64,000 nt of DNA from Dongia_B sp964406155 (GTDB lineage: Bacteria; Pseudomonadota; Alphaproteobacteria; Dongiales; Dongiaceae), in the NCBI GenBank assembly GCA_964406155.1, contig CAYOQR010000005.1:1-64000 (forward strand), given 5' to 3'. Below, in pieces: positions 18,050 to 26,645 of the stretch; position 1 is the first letter of the stretch, and each line of letters starts with the position of its first letter. The translations under genes and the position numbers were made by a program. The notes under the pieces are model-generated. The model saw nothing but the letters and a program-made list of their open reading frames with translations. It did not search any database and was not told the origin of the DNA.

Positions 18050-19180
18050 TCAACCGGCGGCCAGGGAGCCATCCGGCAGAATGACCGCATCCTCGGCCGC
18101 GAAGCCCAGCGGCACCTTGTCGCCAGGCCGCAGATGCGGCATGCCGCCGTCATTCGCTACCTGCACGATCACCGCGCGCTCGCGCCCGGATGTCGCCGCA
18201 CCGTTCTGCCCGACCGCCTGCGCAGCGTCGTCGCCATGGAGGAACAGATTGGCGAAGCTGCCCTCGAAGTCGATATGGCTGAGCCGCAGATCGAAGCGGT
18301 TCGCCGCCTGATCCGCCGCCAGGGAAATCCGCTCCGGTCGGGCAAAGAGCAGCGCCGCATCACCGGCCCGCAAGCCGCTGCGGTTGCGGCCCCGCAGGCG
18401 ACCGATCCCGGTCTCGATCTCCGCCACTTCGCCATTCACCGCCGTGACCTTGCCGCGGAACACGTTGTTCTCGCCGACGAAGGTGGCGACAAAGGGTGTT
18501 GCCGGGTCGTTATAGATCTCCGAGGAATTCGCCACCTGCTGAATGACGCCCTGGGACATCACCGCGACCCGGTCGGACATCGTCAGGGCCTCGCCCTGGT
18601 CATGGGTGATATAGATGAAGGTGACGCCGGTGCGACGCTGGATCGCCCGCAATTCGGCCCGCATATGCTGGCGCAGCTTTAGATCGAGCGCCGAGAGCGG
18701 CTCGTCCAGCAGCATCACCTTGGGCTCCACCGCCAGCGCACGGGCAATGGCAACACGCTGGCGCTGCCCGCCGGAGAGCTCGCTGACCCGCTTGTCGGCG
18801 GTGCCCGGCAGGGCGATCAACTCCAACAATTCTTCTGCCCGTTGGCGCCGCTTGTTGCGCGCGATACCCCGCACCTCGAGACCGAAGGCGATGTTCTCCC
18901 AGACCGTCATCAGCGGAAACAGCGCCAGGTTCTGGAAGATCAGGGCGGTCGGCCGCTTGTTCGGGCCGATGCCGCGCATATCCTGGCCGCCGATCCGGAT
19001 CACCCCTTCGGTCGGATCGTTGAAGCCGCTGATCATGCGCAGGATCGTCGTCTTGCCGCAGCCGGAAGGACCGAGGAAGCTGAAGAACTCCCCGGCCTTG
19101 ATGGTCAGCGACACATCCTTGACCGCGACAAAATTGCCGAACCGCATCGTCACGTGATCGAGTTCAATATCCTGGCTCAT
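18050..19180 (-). CDS. Polyamine-type ABC transporter ATPase (PotA/PotG-like)
   Basis: A 376-aa ATPase with Walker A LGPSGCGKTT, Q-loop FQNLALFP, signature LSGGQRQRVAIARAL, Walker B VMLLDEPLSALD and H-switch IYITHDQGEAL, then a C-terminal TOBE regulatory domain (about residues 285-370). ATG 19180 (MSQDIELDHVTMRF) follows GGTGGG; the frame is open further upstream but without support. It lies between the binding protein and permease genes and energises the transporter. Confidence 0.9.
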   Translation of the reverse strand: MSQDIELDHVTMRFGNFVAVKDVSLTIKAGEFFSFLGPSGCGKTTILRMISGFNDPTEGVIRIGGQDMRGIGPNKRPTALIFQNLALFPLMTVWENIAFGLEVRGIARNKRRQRAEELLELIALPGTADKRVSELSGGQRQRVAIARALAVEPKVMLLDEPLSALDLKLRQHMRAELRAIQRRTGVTFIYITHDQGEALTMSDRVAVMSQGVIQQVANSSEIYNDPATPFVATFVGENNVFRGKVTAVNGEVAEIETGIGRLRGRNRSGLRAGDAALLFARPERISLAADQAANRFDLRLSHIDFEGSFANLFLHGDDAAQAVGQNGAATSGRERAVIVQVANDGGMPHLRPGDKVPLGFAAEDAVILPDGSLAAG

Positions 19181-19399
19181 CCCACCGCGGATAAATCCGC
19201 CTCCCAGTGAATACAGCAACAAAAGGTGCCTGAGGCCCCCTACACGATAGCCGGGGCTAGCCGCCGGGCGCCCGTTTCTAACGTGACGACATCACATCAC
19301 CGTCGATCTATCCGACATATAAAAGCGCAGCGGCGACACAAACGGCAAAAACAATATCGTTAAGAACAACCAACCGAAGAGCTCCCGTCTCGGGCAGCC

Positions 19400-19427
19400 G
19401 GCCCGCCAGGAAATTACCCGGCGGGCC
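19400..19427 (-). terminator. Hairpin downstream of polyamine-binding protein gene
   Basis: A perfect 8-bp inverted repeat (GGCCCGCC / GGCGGGCC) with a 12-nt loop lies 20 bp after the stop of the binding protein gene and before the ATPase gene. There is no U-run. It may protect the upstream mRNA segment or lower downstream expression. The rest of the 267-bp gap (19181-19447) shows no gene. Confidence 0.45.
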
Positions 19428-19447
19428 ATGCCGATCAGGTCCGCGCC

Positions 19448-20611
19448 TCAGCCGGCCTGGAAGCGGTCCGCATATTCGTTGCGCTTGGAGACGAACCAGC
19501 TCGGCTGGGTCGGCTGCCACCACATGCGGCTGAGGGCATCGCCCGGGAAGGCGGCCTTCAGGAACTTCTTCAGCGATTCCGGCGCCTCGTCGGCAGCACC
19601 CTTGGCGGAGGGGCTGGCGCCGATCGCGGCGGACCAAAGCAGCGAGCCTTCGACCGTGTTCACCCAGGCGGCCCAGGCTTCCGCCTGTTCGACATTCTTC
19701 GCGCCCTTGAAGAGCACGAAATTCTGCAACCAGCCGGAAGCGCCTTCCTTGGGTGAGAGATAGGCGATCGGCAGACCTTCCTTTTGCAGGATCTGCGCCG
19801 AGCTGTCCCAGCAATTGCCGATGACGCAGCCATTGGTGCGGAACGCACCCTGGGCGGAATTCTCATCCTTCCACCACTGGCCGACATTGCCCTTCAGCTC
19901 CAACGCCTTCTTGATGATGACTTCGTAATTCGCCGTCATCACCGCCTCGTCCTTGTAGGAATCGAGATAGGGCTTGGGCAGCTTGCCCTCGGCTTCCAAC
20001 CAGCGGCCGATGGCGACCAGGCCGGAATGCGGGCGCACCGTGAGCTTGCCGGCATATTCCTCTTTCCACAGATCGCCGAGGCTCGCTTCCGGATAGGAGA
20101 GCTTCACTTCGTCGGTGTTGAAGGTCAGCGATTCGCTGCCCCAGACGCTGGGCGAGGAATAAAGCTTGCCGCCGATATGCACCTGCTTCATCGCCGAGCC
20201 GTTCATGATGCCGGGATCGATGCCATCGACATTGATCTTGGCTTCGTTCCAGGGCTGCAGGAAATCGCGCTCCACCCAATTGGTGACGCGGTCGGTGGTC
20301 GGCTCGGAAATATCGAAGGCGCCGGACGCACCGCCTGCCTTGGCCTGGGCGACCATGGCATCCTGATCCGGCTGCTCGTTGAAATTCACGGTGATGCCGG
20401 TCTTATTCTTGAAGGCCGCGAAAGCCGGTTTGAAATCGTAGCCGGCCCAGCCCATGAAATTGAGCTCGCCCGAAGACGAAAAGGCGTCACGGACAATCCA
20501 GGGCGCGCTGACCAGGCCAAGGCCGGAAACGGCCGCGCCCTTCAGCAGCAGGCGGCGCGAAAAGGCCCGCGCCGACCGCGCCGTCAAATGATCTGAGGTA
20601 GATTTCTTCAT
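19448..20611 (-). CDS. Polyamine-type ABC transporter binding protein (Tat-exported)
   Basis: A 387-aa extracytoplasmic binding protein of the PotD/PotF type. The N-terminus carries a twin-arginine signal (SRRLLLKGAAVSGLGLVS) and then the mature SBP fold (ELNFMGWAGYDFKPAFAAFK, FNEQPDQDAMVAQAKAGG, FDISEPTTDRV). It is the first gene of the operon, read from 20611 on the minus strand. The ligand could be putrescine, spermidine or another amine. The promoter should lie in the 300 bp upstream. Confidence 0.88.
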   Translation of the reverse strand: MKKSTSDHLTARSARAFSRRLLLKGAAVSGLGLVSAPWIVRDAFSSSGELNFMGWAGYDFKPAFAAFKNKTGITVNFNEQPDQDAMVAQAKAGGASGAFDISEPTTDRVTNWVERDFLQPWNEAKINVDGIDPGIMNGSAMKQVHIGGKLYSSPSVWGSESLTFNTDEVKLSYPEASLGDLWKEEYAGKLTVRPHSGLVAIGRWLEAEGKLPKPYLDSYKDEAVMTANYEVIIKKALELKGNVGQWWKDENSAQGAFRTNGCVIGNCWDSSAQILQKEGLPIAYLSPKEGASGWLQNFVLFKGAKNVEQAEAWAAWVNTVEGSLLWSAAIGASPSAKGAADEAPESLKKFLKAAFPGDALSRMWWQPTQPSWFVSKRNEYADRFQAG

Positions 20612-20911
20612 GGGTCGCTCCTCGTTCGATGCGCATCGATGTTGCGCAGGTTATTTTCAGGAGCTGCTATTCCGCTGTACCCGCCCATGGAAACATGTGG
20701 CGCCGGGTCCTTACCCTTCGGCCTGCCCTAGCAGCCTCCCCGCTTTGCCTAGTACTCGTTTTACGCCGTTAGTCAATACGACATTCCACGCTGCGCCGCG
20801 GCAACAGCTTCAGCATCGCGGAGGCGCATGCCCCAGCAATGCCGCAATTCGATAACCATCATAACGACTAATTATGACTGCTTAGGTGAGCAGTCCTTGG
20901 CCACCTTGATG
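20612..20911. other. Intergenic region upstream of the polyamine operon
   Basis: No convincing gene. The side near 20611 should contain the promoter of the binding protein gene. The AT-rich far end holds a dyad TCATAA-N7-TTATGA at 20859-20877, just past the 3' end of tRNA-Arg, which could be an operator or part of tRNA transcript termination. Nothing else stands out. Confidence 0.4.
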
Positions 20912-20988
20912 TGGCGACCCCGACAGGATTCGAACCTGTGACATCCTGCTTAGAAGGCAGGTGCTCTATCCAACTGAGCTACGGGGCC
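20912..20988 (-). tRNA. tRNA-Arg (anticodon TCT)
   Basis: A 77-nt cloverleaf on the minus strand. The acceptor stem is GGCCCCG / CGGGGTC with one G-U pair, the D-arm contains AGCTCAGTTGGATAGAGC, the anticodon stem-loop CCTGCCTTCTAAGCAGG reads TCT, the T-arm contains GGTTCGAATCC, and the 3' CCA is encoded. Confidence 0.96.
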
Positions 20989-21020
20989 GGCGCAACAGGA
21001 CAGACCGGCCGTGCCGAGGA

Positions 21021-21326
21021 TCAATGCGTCCAGCGGCCCACGCGGTCGAACTTGAAATTATCGGCATAGGCCTTCGGCTGCACGACGCGCCGCGTCGGTT
21101 CCTCGACCAGATAGGCAAGGCCATGCTTCTCGGCATAGGCGATCGCCTCTTCCTTGGTCTCGAATTTCAGCCGCACCTGGCGCTGGGTGTCGGTCGTCCC
21201 GGTCCAGCCCATGAGGGGATCGGCGAAGCGCGGCGCGGACGGCGGAAATTCCAGCACCCATTGATGCGTCAGGGCTCGACCCGACTGCATGGCTGTCTTC
21301 GCCGGCTGATAGATGCGCACCTGCAT
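21021..21326 (-). CDS. NADH dehydrogenase accessory subunit, NDUFS4/ETC complex I family
   Basis: A 101-aa protein of the NDUFS4-like ETC complex I subunit family: VRIYQPAKTAMQSGRA at the N-terminus, WVLEFPPSAPRFADPLMGWTG, and the C-terminal KFETKEEAIAYAEKHGLAY. It is a supernumerary subunit of respiratory complex I found in alphaproteobacteria and mitochondria, on the matrix/cytoplasmic arm. It starts with ATG 21326 after GGAGAG. It sits alone between two tRNA genes. Confidence 0.92.
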   Translation of the reverse strand: MQVRIYQPAKTAMQSGRALTHQWVLEFPPSAPRFADPLMGWTGTTDTQRQVRLKFETKEEAIAYAEKHGLAYLVEEPTRRVVQPKAYADNFKFDRVGRWTH

Positions 21327-21380
21327 TCCACTCTCTCCGTTCCGTCAATACCGGCGACCGGACATCATCGGCCGCGCAAG

Positions 21381-21457
21381 TGGTCGGGGCGACTGGATTC
21401 GAACCAGCGACATCCTGCTCCCAAAGCAGGCACTCTACCGGACTGAGCTACGCCCCG
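21381..21457 (-). tRNA. tRNA-Pro (anticodon TGG)
   Basis: A 77-nt cloverleaf on the minus strand. The acceptor stem is CGGGGCG / CGCCCCG, the D-arm contains AGCTCAGTCCGGTAGAGT, the anticodon loop TTTGGGA reads TGG, the T-arm contains GGTTCGAATCC, and CCA is encoded. Confidence 0.96.
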
Positions 21458-21464
21458 ATGCTTG

Positions 21465-21490
21465 AAAAACCTCAGCTTTCGGGGGTTTTT
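21465..21490. terminator. Terminator-like hairpin beside tRNA-Pro
   Basis: AAAAACCTC and GGGGTTTTT form a 9-bp stem with one G-T pair and an 8-nt loop. It lies just upstream of the 5' end of tRNA-Pro on the minus strand. Either it insulates the tRNA from read-through or it ends transcription from either side. Confidence 0.35.
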
Positions 21491-21675
21491 AGCTTACCCC
21501 CCGGAAAGAGTAAACGGGAACTTTCGTGAAACAGGATTTCGGTCCTGGACCACGGATCACCCATGGCCCGATCCAATCCAATTGAACTTCTTGCCCGCTG
21601 CGGTGTTGAGCTACTGCGCCATCCCCTGCCGCCATCCGTCAGTCCGGTTATCCATCGCCCGTTTGGAGACATCCC

Positions 21676-22197
21676 ATGAAACTCGCGCCGGCTCCCCTCC
21701 TCGTCCTCACCGGCCTTGCTCTCACTGGCCTTGTGTTGCCGGTCGGCCCGGCCACCGCCGGCCCCTGTTCGATGGAGATCGATCATCTGCAGAAGACGCT
21801 GGCCTACAACAACATGGGCGCCGGTCGGGTCGGCGCGCCCACCGGGCTCATCTCCAATTCGGTGGGCGACGAGAACCGGATCGTTAATTCGGTCGGCATC
21901 GAGAACCGGATCGGGCCGATACCTCCCGAGACGGCTGGCACCACCCAAGTCAATACGGGCAATACGGGACAGTCGCCAACGGGCGGCACCAATCCGCAGT
22001 TGATTCCCGCCCCCGGCTCGCAGGCCGGGATCCCGACCTATACTGACGCCGCCAATACGCCATCGGCCCCGGCCAACTCGCCGGCTTCGAACGCCGCGGA
22101 TGCCCTTTCCCTGGCCCGGGAATACGACCGGGCCGGCCGCGAACTGGATTGCCAGGGCCAGGTGGACCGGGCCAGTTCGATCCTCAACAACCTGTAA
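21676..22197 (+). CDS. Exported hypothetical protein
   Basis: A 173-aa protein with GGAGA before ATG 21676. A signal peptide (LLVLTGLALTGLVLPVGPATA) is followed by a short Cys-containing segment (GPCSMEIDHLQKTLAYNN), a duplicated stretch (NSVGDENRI, NSVGIENRI), a Thr/Pro/Asn-rich linker, and a C-terminal helix with one Cys (AREYDRAGRELDCQGQVD). The two Cys could form a disulfide in the periplasm. I do not recognise the family. msrB follows 108 bp later on the same strand. Confidence 0.65.
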   Translation: MKLAPAPLLVLTGLALTGLVLPVGPATAGPCSMEIDHLQKTLAYNNMGAGRVGAPTGLISNSVGDENRIVNSVGIENRIGPIPPETAGTTQVNTGNTGQSPTGGTNPQLIPAPGSQAGIPTYTDAANTPSAPANSPASNAADALSLAREYDRAGRELDCQGQVDRASSILNNL

Positions 22198-22305
22198 AGC
22201 CCATCCATGGGCGGCAACACCCTTTAGTCGGGTCACCTTGCGCCGGCCGCGAGGCCTCCTCATATTGACGGCATATGAGATGAAAGCTGCCGGACGGAGG
22301 ACAGG

Positions 22306-22695
22306 ATGTCGGAGAAAGCAAGCTGCGGGTCGGTCAATCCGCTGACACCGGAACAGGATTACGTCCTGCGCCAGCATGGTACGGAGCGACCGGGCTCCAG
22401 CAGCCTCAATAAGGAGTATCGCAGCGGCACCTATACCTGCGCCGGCTGCGGCAAGGTGCTGTTTCAATCCGAGACGAAATATGACAGCGGCAGCGGCTGG
22501 CCGAGCTTCTGGGCCCCGGCCAGCCAGGAGGCCGTCGGCATCACGACCGATCGCAGCCATTTCATGATGCGGACCGAAGTACATTGCGACAATTGCGGCG
22601 GCCATCTCGGCCATGTCTTCGACGACGGCCCGAAGCCGACCGGCCTGCGCTATTGCATCAACGGCGCGGCGCTGAATTTCGATCCCAAGGAATAA
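22306..22695 (+). CDS. msrB: Peptide-methionine (R)-S-oxide reductase MsrB
   Basis: A 129-aa repair enzyme reducing methionine-R-sulfoxide in proteins. It has zinc-binding CxxC pairs (YTCAGCGKVLF and VHCDNCGGHLGHVF), the substrate region SGSGWPSFW, and the catalytic Cys in LRYCINGAAL near the C-terminus. GGAGG precedes ATG 22306. The length is typical of stand-alone cytosolic MsrB. Confidence 0.95.
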   Translation: MSEKASCGSVNPLTPEQDYVLRQHGTERPGSSSLNKEYRSGTYTCAGCGKVLFQSETKYDSGSGWPSFWAPASQEAVGITTDRSHFMMRTEVHCDNCGGHLGHVFDDGPKPTGLRYCINGAALNFDPKE

Positions 22696-22704
22696 CCCGA
22701 ACAG

Positions 22705-22734
22705 CAAAAACGGCGGCAGAATCCCTGCCGCCGT
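22705..22734 (-). terminator. Rho-independent terminator after the coxSLM-like operon
   Basis: A 10-bp stem (ACGGCGGCAG / CTGCCGCCGT) with a 5-nt loop lies 25 bp after the CoxM-like stop. On the minus strand it is followed by TTTTT, a classical intrinsic terminator. It lies between convergent msrB and the cox-like operon and may work in both directions. Confidence 0.8.
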
Positions 22735-22758
22735 TCTGCATGCTTGTCGGGATGATCG

Positions 22759-23550
22759 TCAGGCGGCTTGCACCGCCCGCGCCGCCAAGGTCGGAACCAG
22801 CGCCGCCCGATATTCCGGCGTCCCATGCAGGTCGCCGTTGAAATCGCCGGCATTGAGCTTCACCGCCTTGGCCGCCTGCGGGGTGAAATTGGCCGACAGG
22901 GCCGCCTCGATATCCGCCGCGCGGAACACCCCATTGCCGCCGCCGGTCACGGCCACCCGGACACCTCCCTTGGTCTTGGCGACGAAGACACCGATCAGAG
23001 CGAAGCGCGAGGCCGGCTGGGCAAATTTCTCATAGGCCGCCTTTTCCGGTTTGGGAAACTGCACGGCGGTGATGATCTCGCCTTCCTCCAAAGCCGTTTC
23101 GAACAGGCCCCGGAAGAAATCATCGGCGGCAATCTCCCGTTTATTGGTCCGGACCGTCGCACCCAGCGCCAAAACCGCCGCCGGATAATCCGCCGCCGGA
23201 TCGTTATTGGCGAGTGAGCCGCCGATCGTGCCGCGATTGCGCACCTGACGGTCGCCGATCAGTTCGGCAAGATGCGCCAGAGCCGGGATCGCCGTTTTCA
23301 CCACGGATGACGTGGCGACATCGACATGCCGCGTCATGGCACCGATGGTGATGCTGTCGCCTTCCGCCTTGATGCCTTTGAGATCGGCAATGGCGCCGAG
23401 ATCGATCAGGTCGGAGGGCGCCGCGAGGCGCTGCTTCAAGGTCGGCACCAGGGTCATACCGCCAGCGATGATCTTGCCGTCGCCGGCACTGCCCAGGGCC
23501 TTGGCCGCATCGGCAACCGTGGTGGGGCGGTGGTAGTTGAAGTTATGCAT
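22759..23550 (-). CDS. CO dehydrogenase-like FAD subunit (CoxM)
   Basis: A 263-aa medium subunit of a molybdenum hydroxylase, with the FAD-binding motifs KIIAGGMTLVPTLKQR (near residue 30) and TIGGSLANNDPAADYPAAVLAL (near 110). GGGAGGG precedes ATG 23550. It is the third gene in S-L-M order. In the complex it passes electrons from the FeS subunit to quinone or another acceptor. Confidence 0.9.
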   Translation of the reverse strand: MHNFNYHRPTTVADAAKALGSAGDGKIIAGGMTLVPTLKQRLAAPSDLIDLGAIADLKGIKAEGDSITIGAMTRHVDVATSSVVKTAIPALAHLAELIGDRQVRNRGTIGGSLANNDPAADYPAAVLALGATVRTNKREIAADDFFRGLFETALEEGEIITAVQFPKPEKAAYEKFAQPASRFALIGVFVAKTKGGVRVAVTGGGNGVFRAADIEAALSANFTPQAAKAVKLNAGDFNGDLHGTPEYRAALVPTLAARAVQAA

Positions 23551-23562
23551 CTTTCCCTCCCC

Positions 23563-25941
23563 TCACTCGGCCGCCAGTTTCTTCGGCGCCGCTTGAATCG
23601 CCTGCCACACCTTGAGCGGCGTCGCCGGCATCGAGATATCGGTGACACCAAGCGGCGACAGCGCATCGATCACCGCATTGATGACGGCGGGCGGTGAGCC
23701 GATCGCCCCGACCTCGCCGACGCCTTTGGCACCGATCGGATTGTGGGTGCACAAGGTGCCATGGGTCGCGACCTGGAAGCTCGGCAGGTCATCGGCCCGG
23801 GGCATGGTGTAATCCATATAGGAGCCGGTCAGGAGCTGGCCGCTATCCTCGTCATAGACGCAGCGTTCCAGCAAAGCCTGACCGATGCCCTGGGCGAGAC
23901 CGCCATGTACCTGGCCTTCGACGATCATCGGATTGATCACCCGTCCGACATCGTCCACAGCGGTGAAATTTATCACCTTGGTGACACCGGTTTCCGGATC
24001 TATCTCCACCTCGCAGATATGCGTGCCGCCGGGATTGGTGAAGTTCAGCGGATCGTAGAACGCGGTCTCGTCGAGACCCGGTTCCAGTTCCGTGATCGGG
24101 TAGTTGTGCGGCACATAGGCGGTCAATGCCACCTGCCCGAAGGGCACGCTCTTATCCGTGCCCTTGACGGTGAAATTGCCGTTCTTGAACTCGACATCCG
24201 CCGCCGCGGCCTCCATCAGGTGGGCCGCGATCTTGGTCGCCTTGGCGATGATCTTATCCATCGCCTTGACCAGCGCCGAGCCACCAACGGCCAGCGAGCG
24301 CGATCCATAGGTTCCCATGCCGAAGGGAATCTTGCTGGTATCGCCGTGCACCACCTCGACATTCTCGATGGGAATGCCGAGACCGTCGGAGACCAACTGG
24401 GCGAAGGTCGTCTCATGCCCCTGGCCGTGGCTGTGGCTGCCGGTGAAGACCGTCACCGAGCCGGTCGGATGGACGCGGATCTGCCCGGTCTCGTAAAGAC
24501 CGGCACGGGCGCCGAGCGAACCGACCACGGCGGAGGGAGCGATGCCGCAAGCCTCCAGATAAGTCGAAATACCAATGCCCCGCAGCTTGCCATGCTTCGC
24601 GGCCTCGGCCCGGCGTGCCTCGAACTCGCTCCATTTCGACATCTTCAAGGCCATATCGAGGGTCGCCTGATAATCGCCGCTGTCATATTGCAGCGCGACC
24701 GGCGTCTGATAAGGGAAGGCATCGGACGGGATGAAGTTTTTCCGTCGGATATCCACCTGACCCATCTTCATCTCGCGGGCGGCCTTCTCGACCAGACGCT
24801 CGAGAAGATAAGTCGCCTCCGGCCGACCGGCGCCACGATAGGCATCGACGGGCACGGTATGGGTGAAGACCGCCTTCACCTCGGCATAGATCGCCGGTGT
24901 CGTATAGACACCCGCCAGCAACGTGGCATGGAGATAAGTCGGCACACAGGGCGCGAAGGTCGAGAGATAGGCACCCATATTGGCGATCGTGTTCACCCGA
25001 AGCGCCAGGAACTTGCCGTCCTTATCCATCGCCAGTTCGGCATGGCTGACATGATCGCGGCCTTGCGCATCACTGATGAAAGCCTCGCCGCGTTCCGCCG
25101 TCCATTTGATCGGCCGGCCGATCTTGCCCGCCGCCCAGGTGACCAGCGCTTCTTCCGCATAATGGAAGATCTTGGAACCGAAGCCGCCACCGACATCCGG
25201 CGCCACCACACGCAATTTATGCTCGGGGATCTGCAGCACGAAGGCGCCCATCAACAGGCGGATCACATGCGGATTCTGGCTGGTGGTATAGAGCGTGTAA
25301 TCGCCGGTGCCGCGATCGAACTCGCCGATCGCGGCACGCGGCTCCATCGCATTCGGGATCAGGCGCTGGTTGACGAGATCGAGTTTCGTCACGTGATGCG
25401 CCTTGGCGAAGGCGGCATCGACCGCCGCCTTGTCACCGATATGCCAGTCGAAACAGACGTTGTTCCTGGCTTCGGCCCAGACCTGCGGGGCACCGGCGGC
25501 ATCGGCCTTCGCCGTCGAAATGATCGCCGGCGTTTCCTGATAGGTGACCTCGATCAGTTCGGCGGCATCCTTTGCCAGGACATAGGTTTCCGCCACGACG
25601 AGGGCGACCTGATCGCCGACATGACGCACCTTGTCCTTGCAGAGCGGCAGATGCGGCGGCTCGATCATCGGGCTGCCGTCCTTGCTGTGGATCTGCCAGC
25701 CGCAGGGCACACCGCCCTTGTCGTAATCGGCGCCGGTCAGGACGGCGATGACACCCGGCACCGCTTTTGCCGCCGTGGTGTCGATCTTGACGATATCCGC
25801 CGCCGCATGGGGCGAGCGCAGGATATAGCCATAGGTCTGGTGTGGCCGGTTGATATCGTCGGTATAAGTACCGCGACCGGTCAGGAAACGGAAATCCTCA
25901 CGGCGCTTGACGGCTGCGCCAATGCCAGTTTGTGTCGACAT
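23563..25941 (-). CDS. CO dehydrogenase-like molybdenum subunit, form II (CoxL-type)
   Basis: A 792-aa xanthine dehydrogenase family large subunit. Molybdopterin-site signatures are GGGFGSKIFHYAEEALVTWAA (near 251-271), PVDAYRGAGRPEATY (near 363-378) and GQGHETTFAQLVSDGLG. The active-site loop reads AYRGAGR, the form II signature, not AYxCSFR of proven (form I) CO dehydrogenases. The usual Cys bound to copper in form I is therefore absent. The substrate is unknown: form II enzymes oxidise various aldehydes or heterocycles, and CO activity is doubtful. The start overlaps the coxS stop region. Confidence 0.9.
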   Translation of the reverse strand: MSTQTGIGAAVKRREDFRFLTGRGTYTDDINRPHQTYGYILRSPHAAADIVKIDTTAAKAVPGVIAVLTGADYDKGGVPCGWQIHSKDGSPMIEPPHLPLCKDKVRHVGDQVALVVAETYVLAKDAAELIEVTYQETPAIISTAKADAAGAPQVWAEARNNVCFDWHIGDKAAVDAAFAKAHHVTKLDLVNQRLIPNAMEPRAAIGEFDRGTGDYTLYTTSQNPHVIRLLMGAFVLQIPEHKLRVVAPDVGGGFGSKIFHYAEEALVTWAAGKIGRPIKWTAERGEAFISDAQGRDHVSHAELAMDKDGKFLALRVNTIANMGAYLSTFAPCVPTYLHATLLAGVYTTPAIYAEVKAVFTHTVPVDAYRGAGRPEATYLLERLVEKAAREMKMGQVDIRRKNFIPSDAFPYQTPVALQYDSGDYQATLDMALKMSKWSEFEARRAEAAKHGKLRGIGISTYLEACGIAPSAVVGSLGARAGLYETGQIRVHPTGSVTVFTGSHSHGQGHETTFAQLVSDGLGIPIENVEVVHGDTSKIPFGMGTYGSRSLAVGGSALVKAMDKIIAKATKIAAHLMEAAAADVEFKNGNFTVKGTDKSVPFGQVALTAYVPHNYPITELEPGLDETAFYDPLNFTNPGGTHICEVEIDPETGVTKVINFTAVDDVGRVINPMIVEGQVHGGLAQGIGQALLERCVYDEDSGQLLTGSYMDYTMPRADDLPSFQVATHGTLCTHNPIGAKGVGEVGAIGSPPAVINAVIDALSPLGVTDISMPATPLKVWQAIQAAPKKLAAE

Positions 25942-25945
25942 TGCC

Positions 25946-26413
25946 TCATCCCTTCATCGCCTGGGCGCCGGCCTTCACGGCCTTCACGATGTTGTGGTAG
26001 CCGGTGCAGCGGCAGATATTGCCTTCGAGGCCGTCGCGGATTTGCGCCTCGCTGGGATCCGGATTGTTCTTCACCAGATCGATGGCGCTCATCACCATGC
26101 CCGGCGTGCAATAGCCGCATTGCAATCCGTGATGTTCGCGGAAAGCGGCCTGCATCGGATGCAATTCGTCGCCCGTCGCCAGGCCTTCGATGGTAGTGAC
26201 GGCGGTACCCTGGGCCTGGACGGCCAGCAAGGTGCAGGACTTCACCGAGACGCCATCGACATGCACGACGCAGGCGCCGCATTGGCTGGTATCGCAGCCG
26301 ACATGGGTACCGGTCAGACTGAGATGATTGCGCAGGAAATGAACCAGAAGTGTACGGGCTTCGACTTCGCCGGAAACGGCACGCCCGTTAACCGTCATTT
26401 GAACGGTCGGCAT
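25946..26413 (-). CDS. CO dehydrogenase-like [2Fe-2S] subunit (CoxS)
   Basis: A 155-aa small subunit with a plant-ferredoxin type cluster (GCDTSQCGACVVHVDG plus a later Cys in SCTLLA) and a second C-terminal cluster (LQCGYCTPGMVM and GNICRCTGYHNIV). It transfers electrons from the molybdenum centre to FAD. It is the first gene of the S-L-M operon, an order usual for form II loci. Confidence 0.93.
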   Translation of the reverse strand: MPTVQMTVNGRAVSGEVEARTLLVHFLRNHLSLTGTHVGCDTSQCGACVVHVDGVSVKSCTLLAVQAQGTAVTTIEGLATGDELHPMQAAFREHHGLQCGYCTPGMVMSAIDLVKNNPDPSEAQIRDGLEGNICRCTGYHNIVKAVKAGAQAMKG

Positions 26414-26645
26414 ACGATCCTCCCTCTCGTGTGACCGACGGGATCACTGCCCCGCCGGTATCCGTGCCGGTTGCCCCGGCCTTCTGATACACAATAGTTA
26501 AGGGCGCCCCCAAGCAGCCTGTCAAGCCGGCATTGTTGGCATGTCGGTTACAGTTCTGGAGCCGGATGCGCACAAGCGGAATCGCCGGGGCGATTTCACT
26601 TGTGCGCTGAATCCGCCTCCACTCAATAAATTGGAGCACCGAATG

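Noticed and set aside
20912..21457. Two tRNA genes as possible integration sites for a genomic island
   Set aside because: No integrase, no direct repeat of a tRNA 3' end and ordinary core genes on both sides.
23743..26196. An 817-aa plus-strand ORF antisense to the CoxLS-like genes
   Set aside because: Shadow frame caused by high GC; the opposite strand encodes clear molybdenum hydroxylase subunits, and the antisense protein has a biased Arg/Asp/His/Gly composition.
22759..26413. Calling the CoxSLM-like genes a CO dehydrogenase
   Set aside because: The active-site loop is AYRGAGR (form II), not the AYxCSFR loop of proven CO dehydrogenases, so the substrate is left open.
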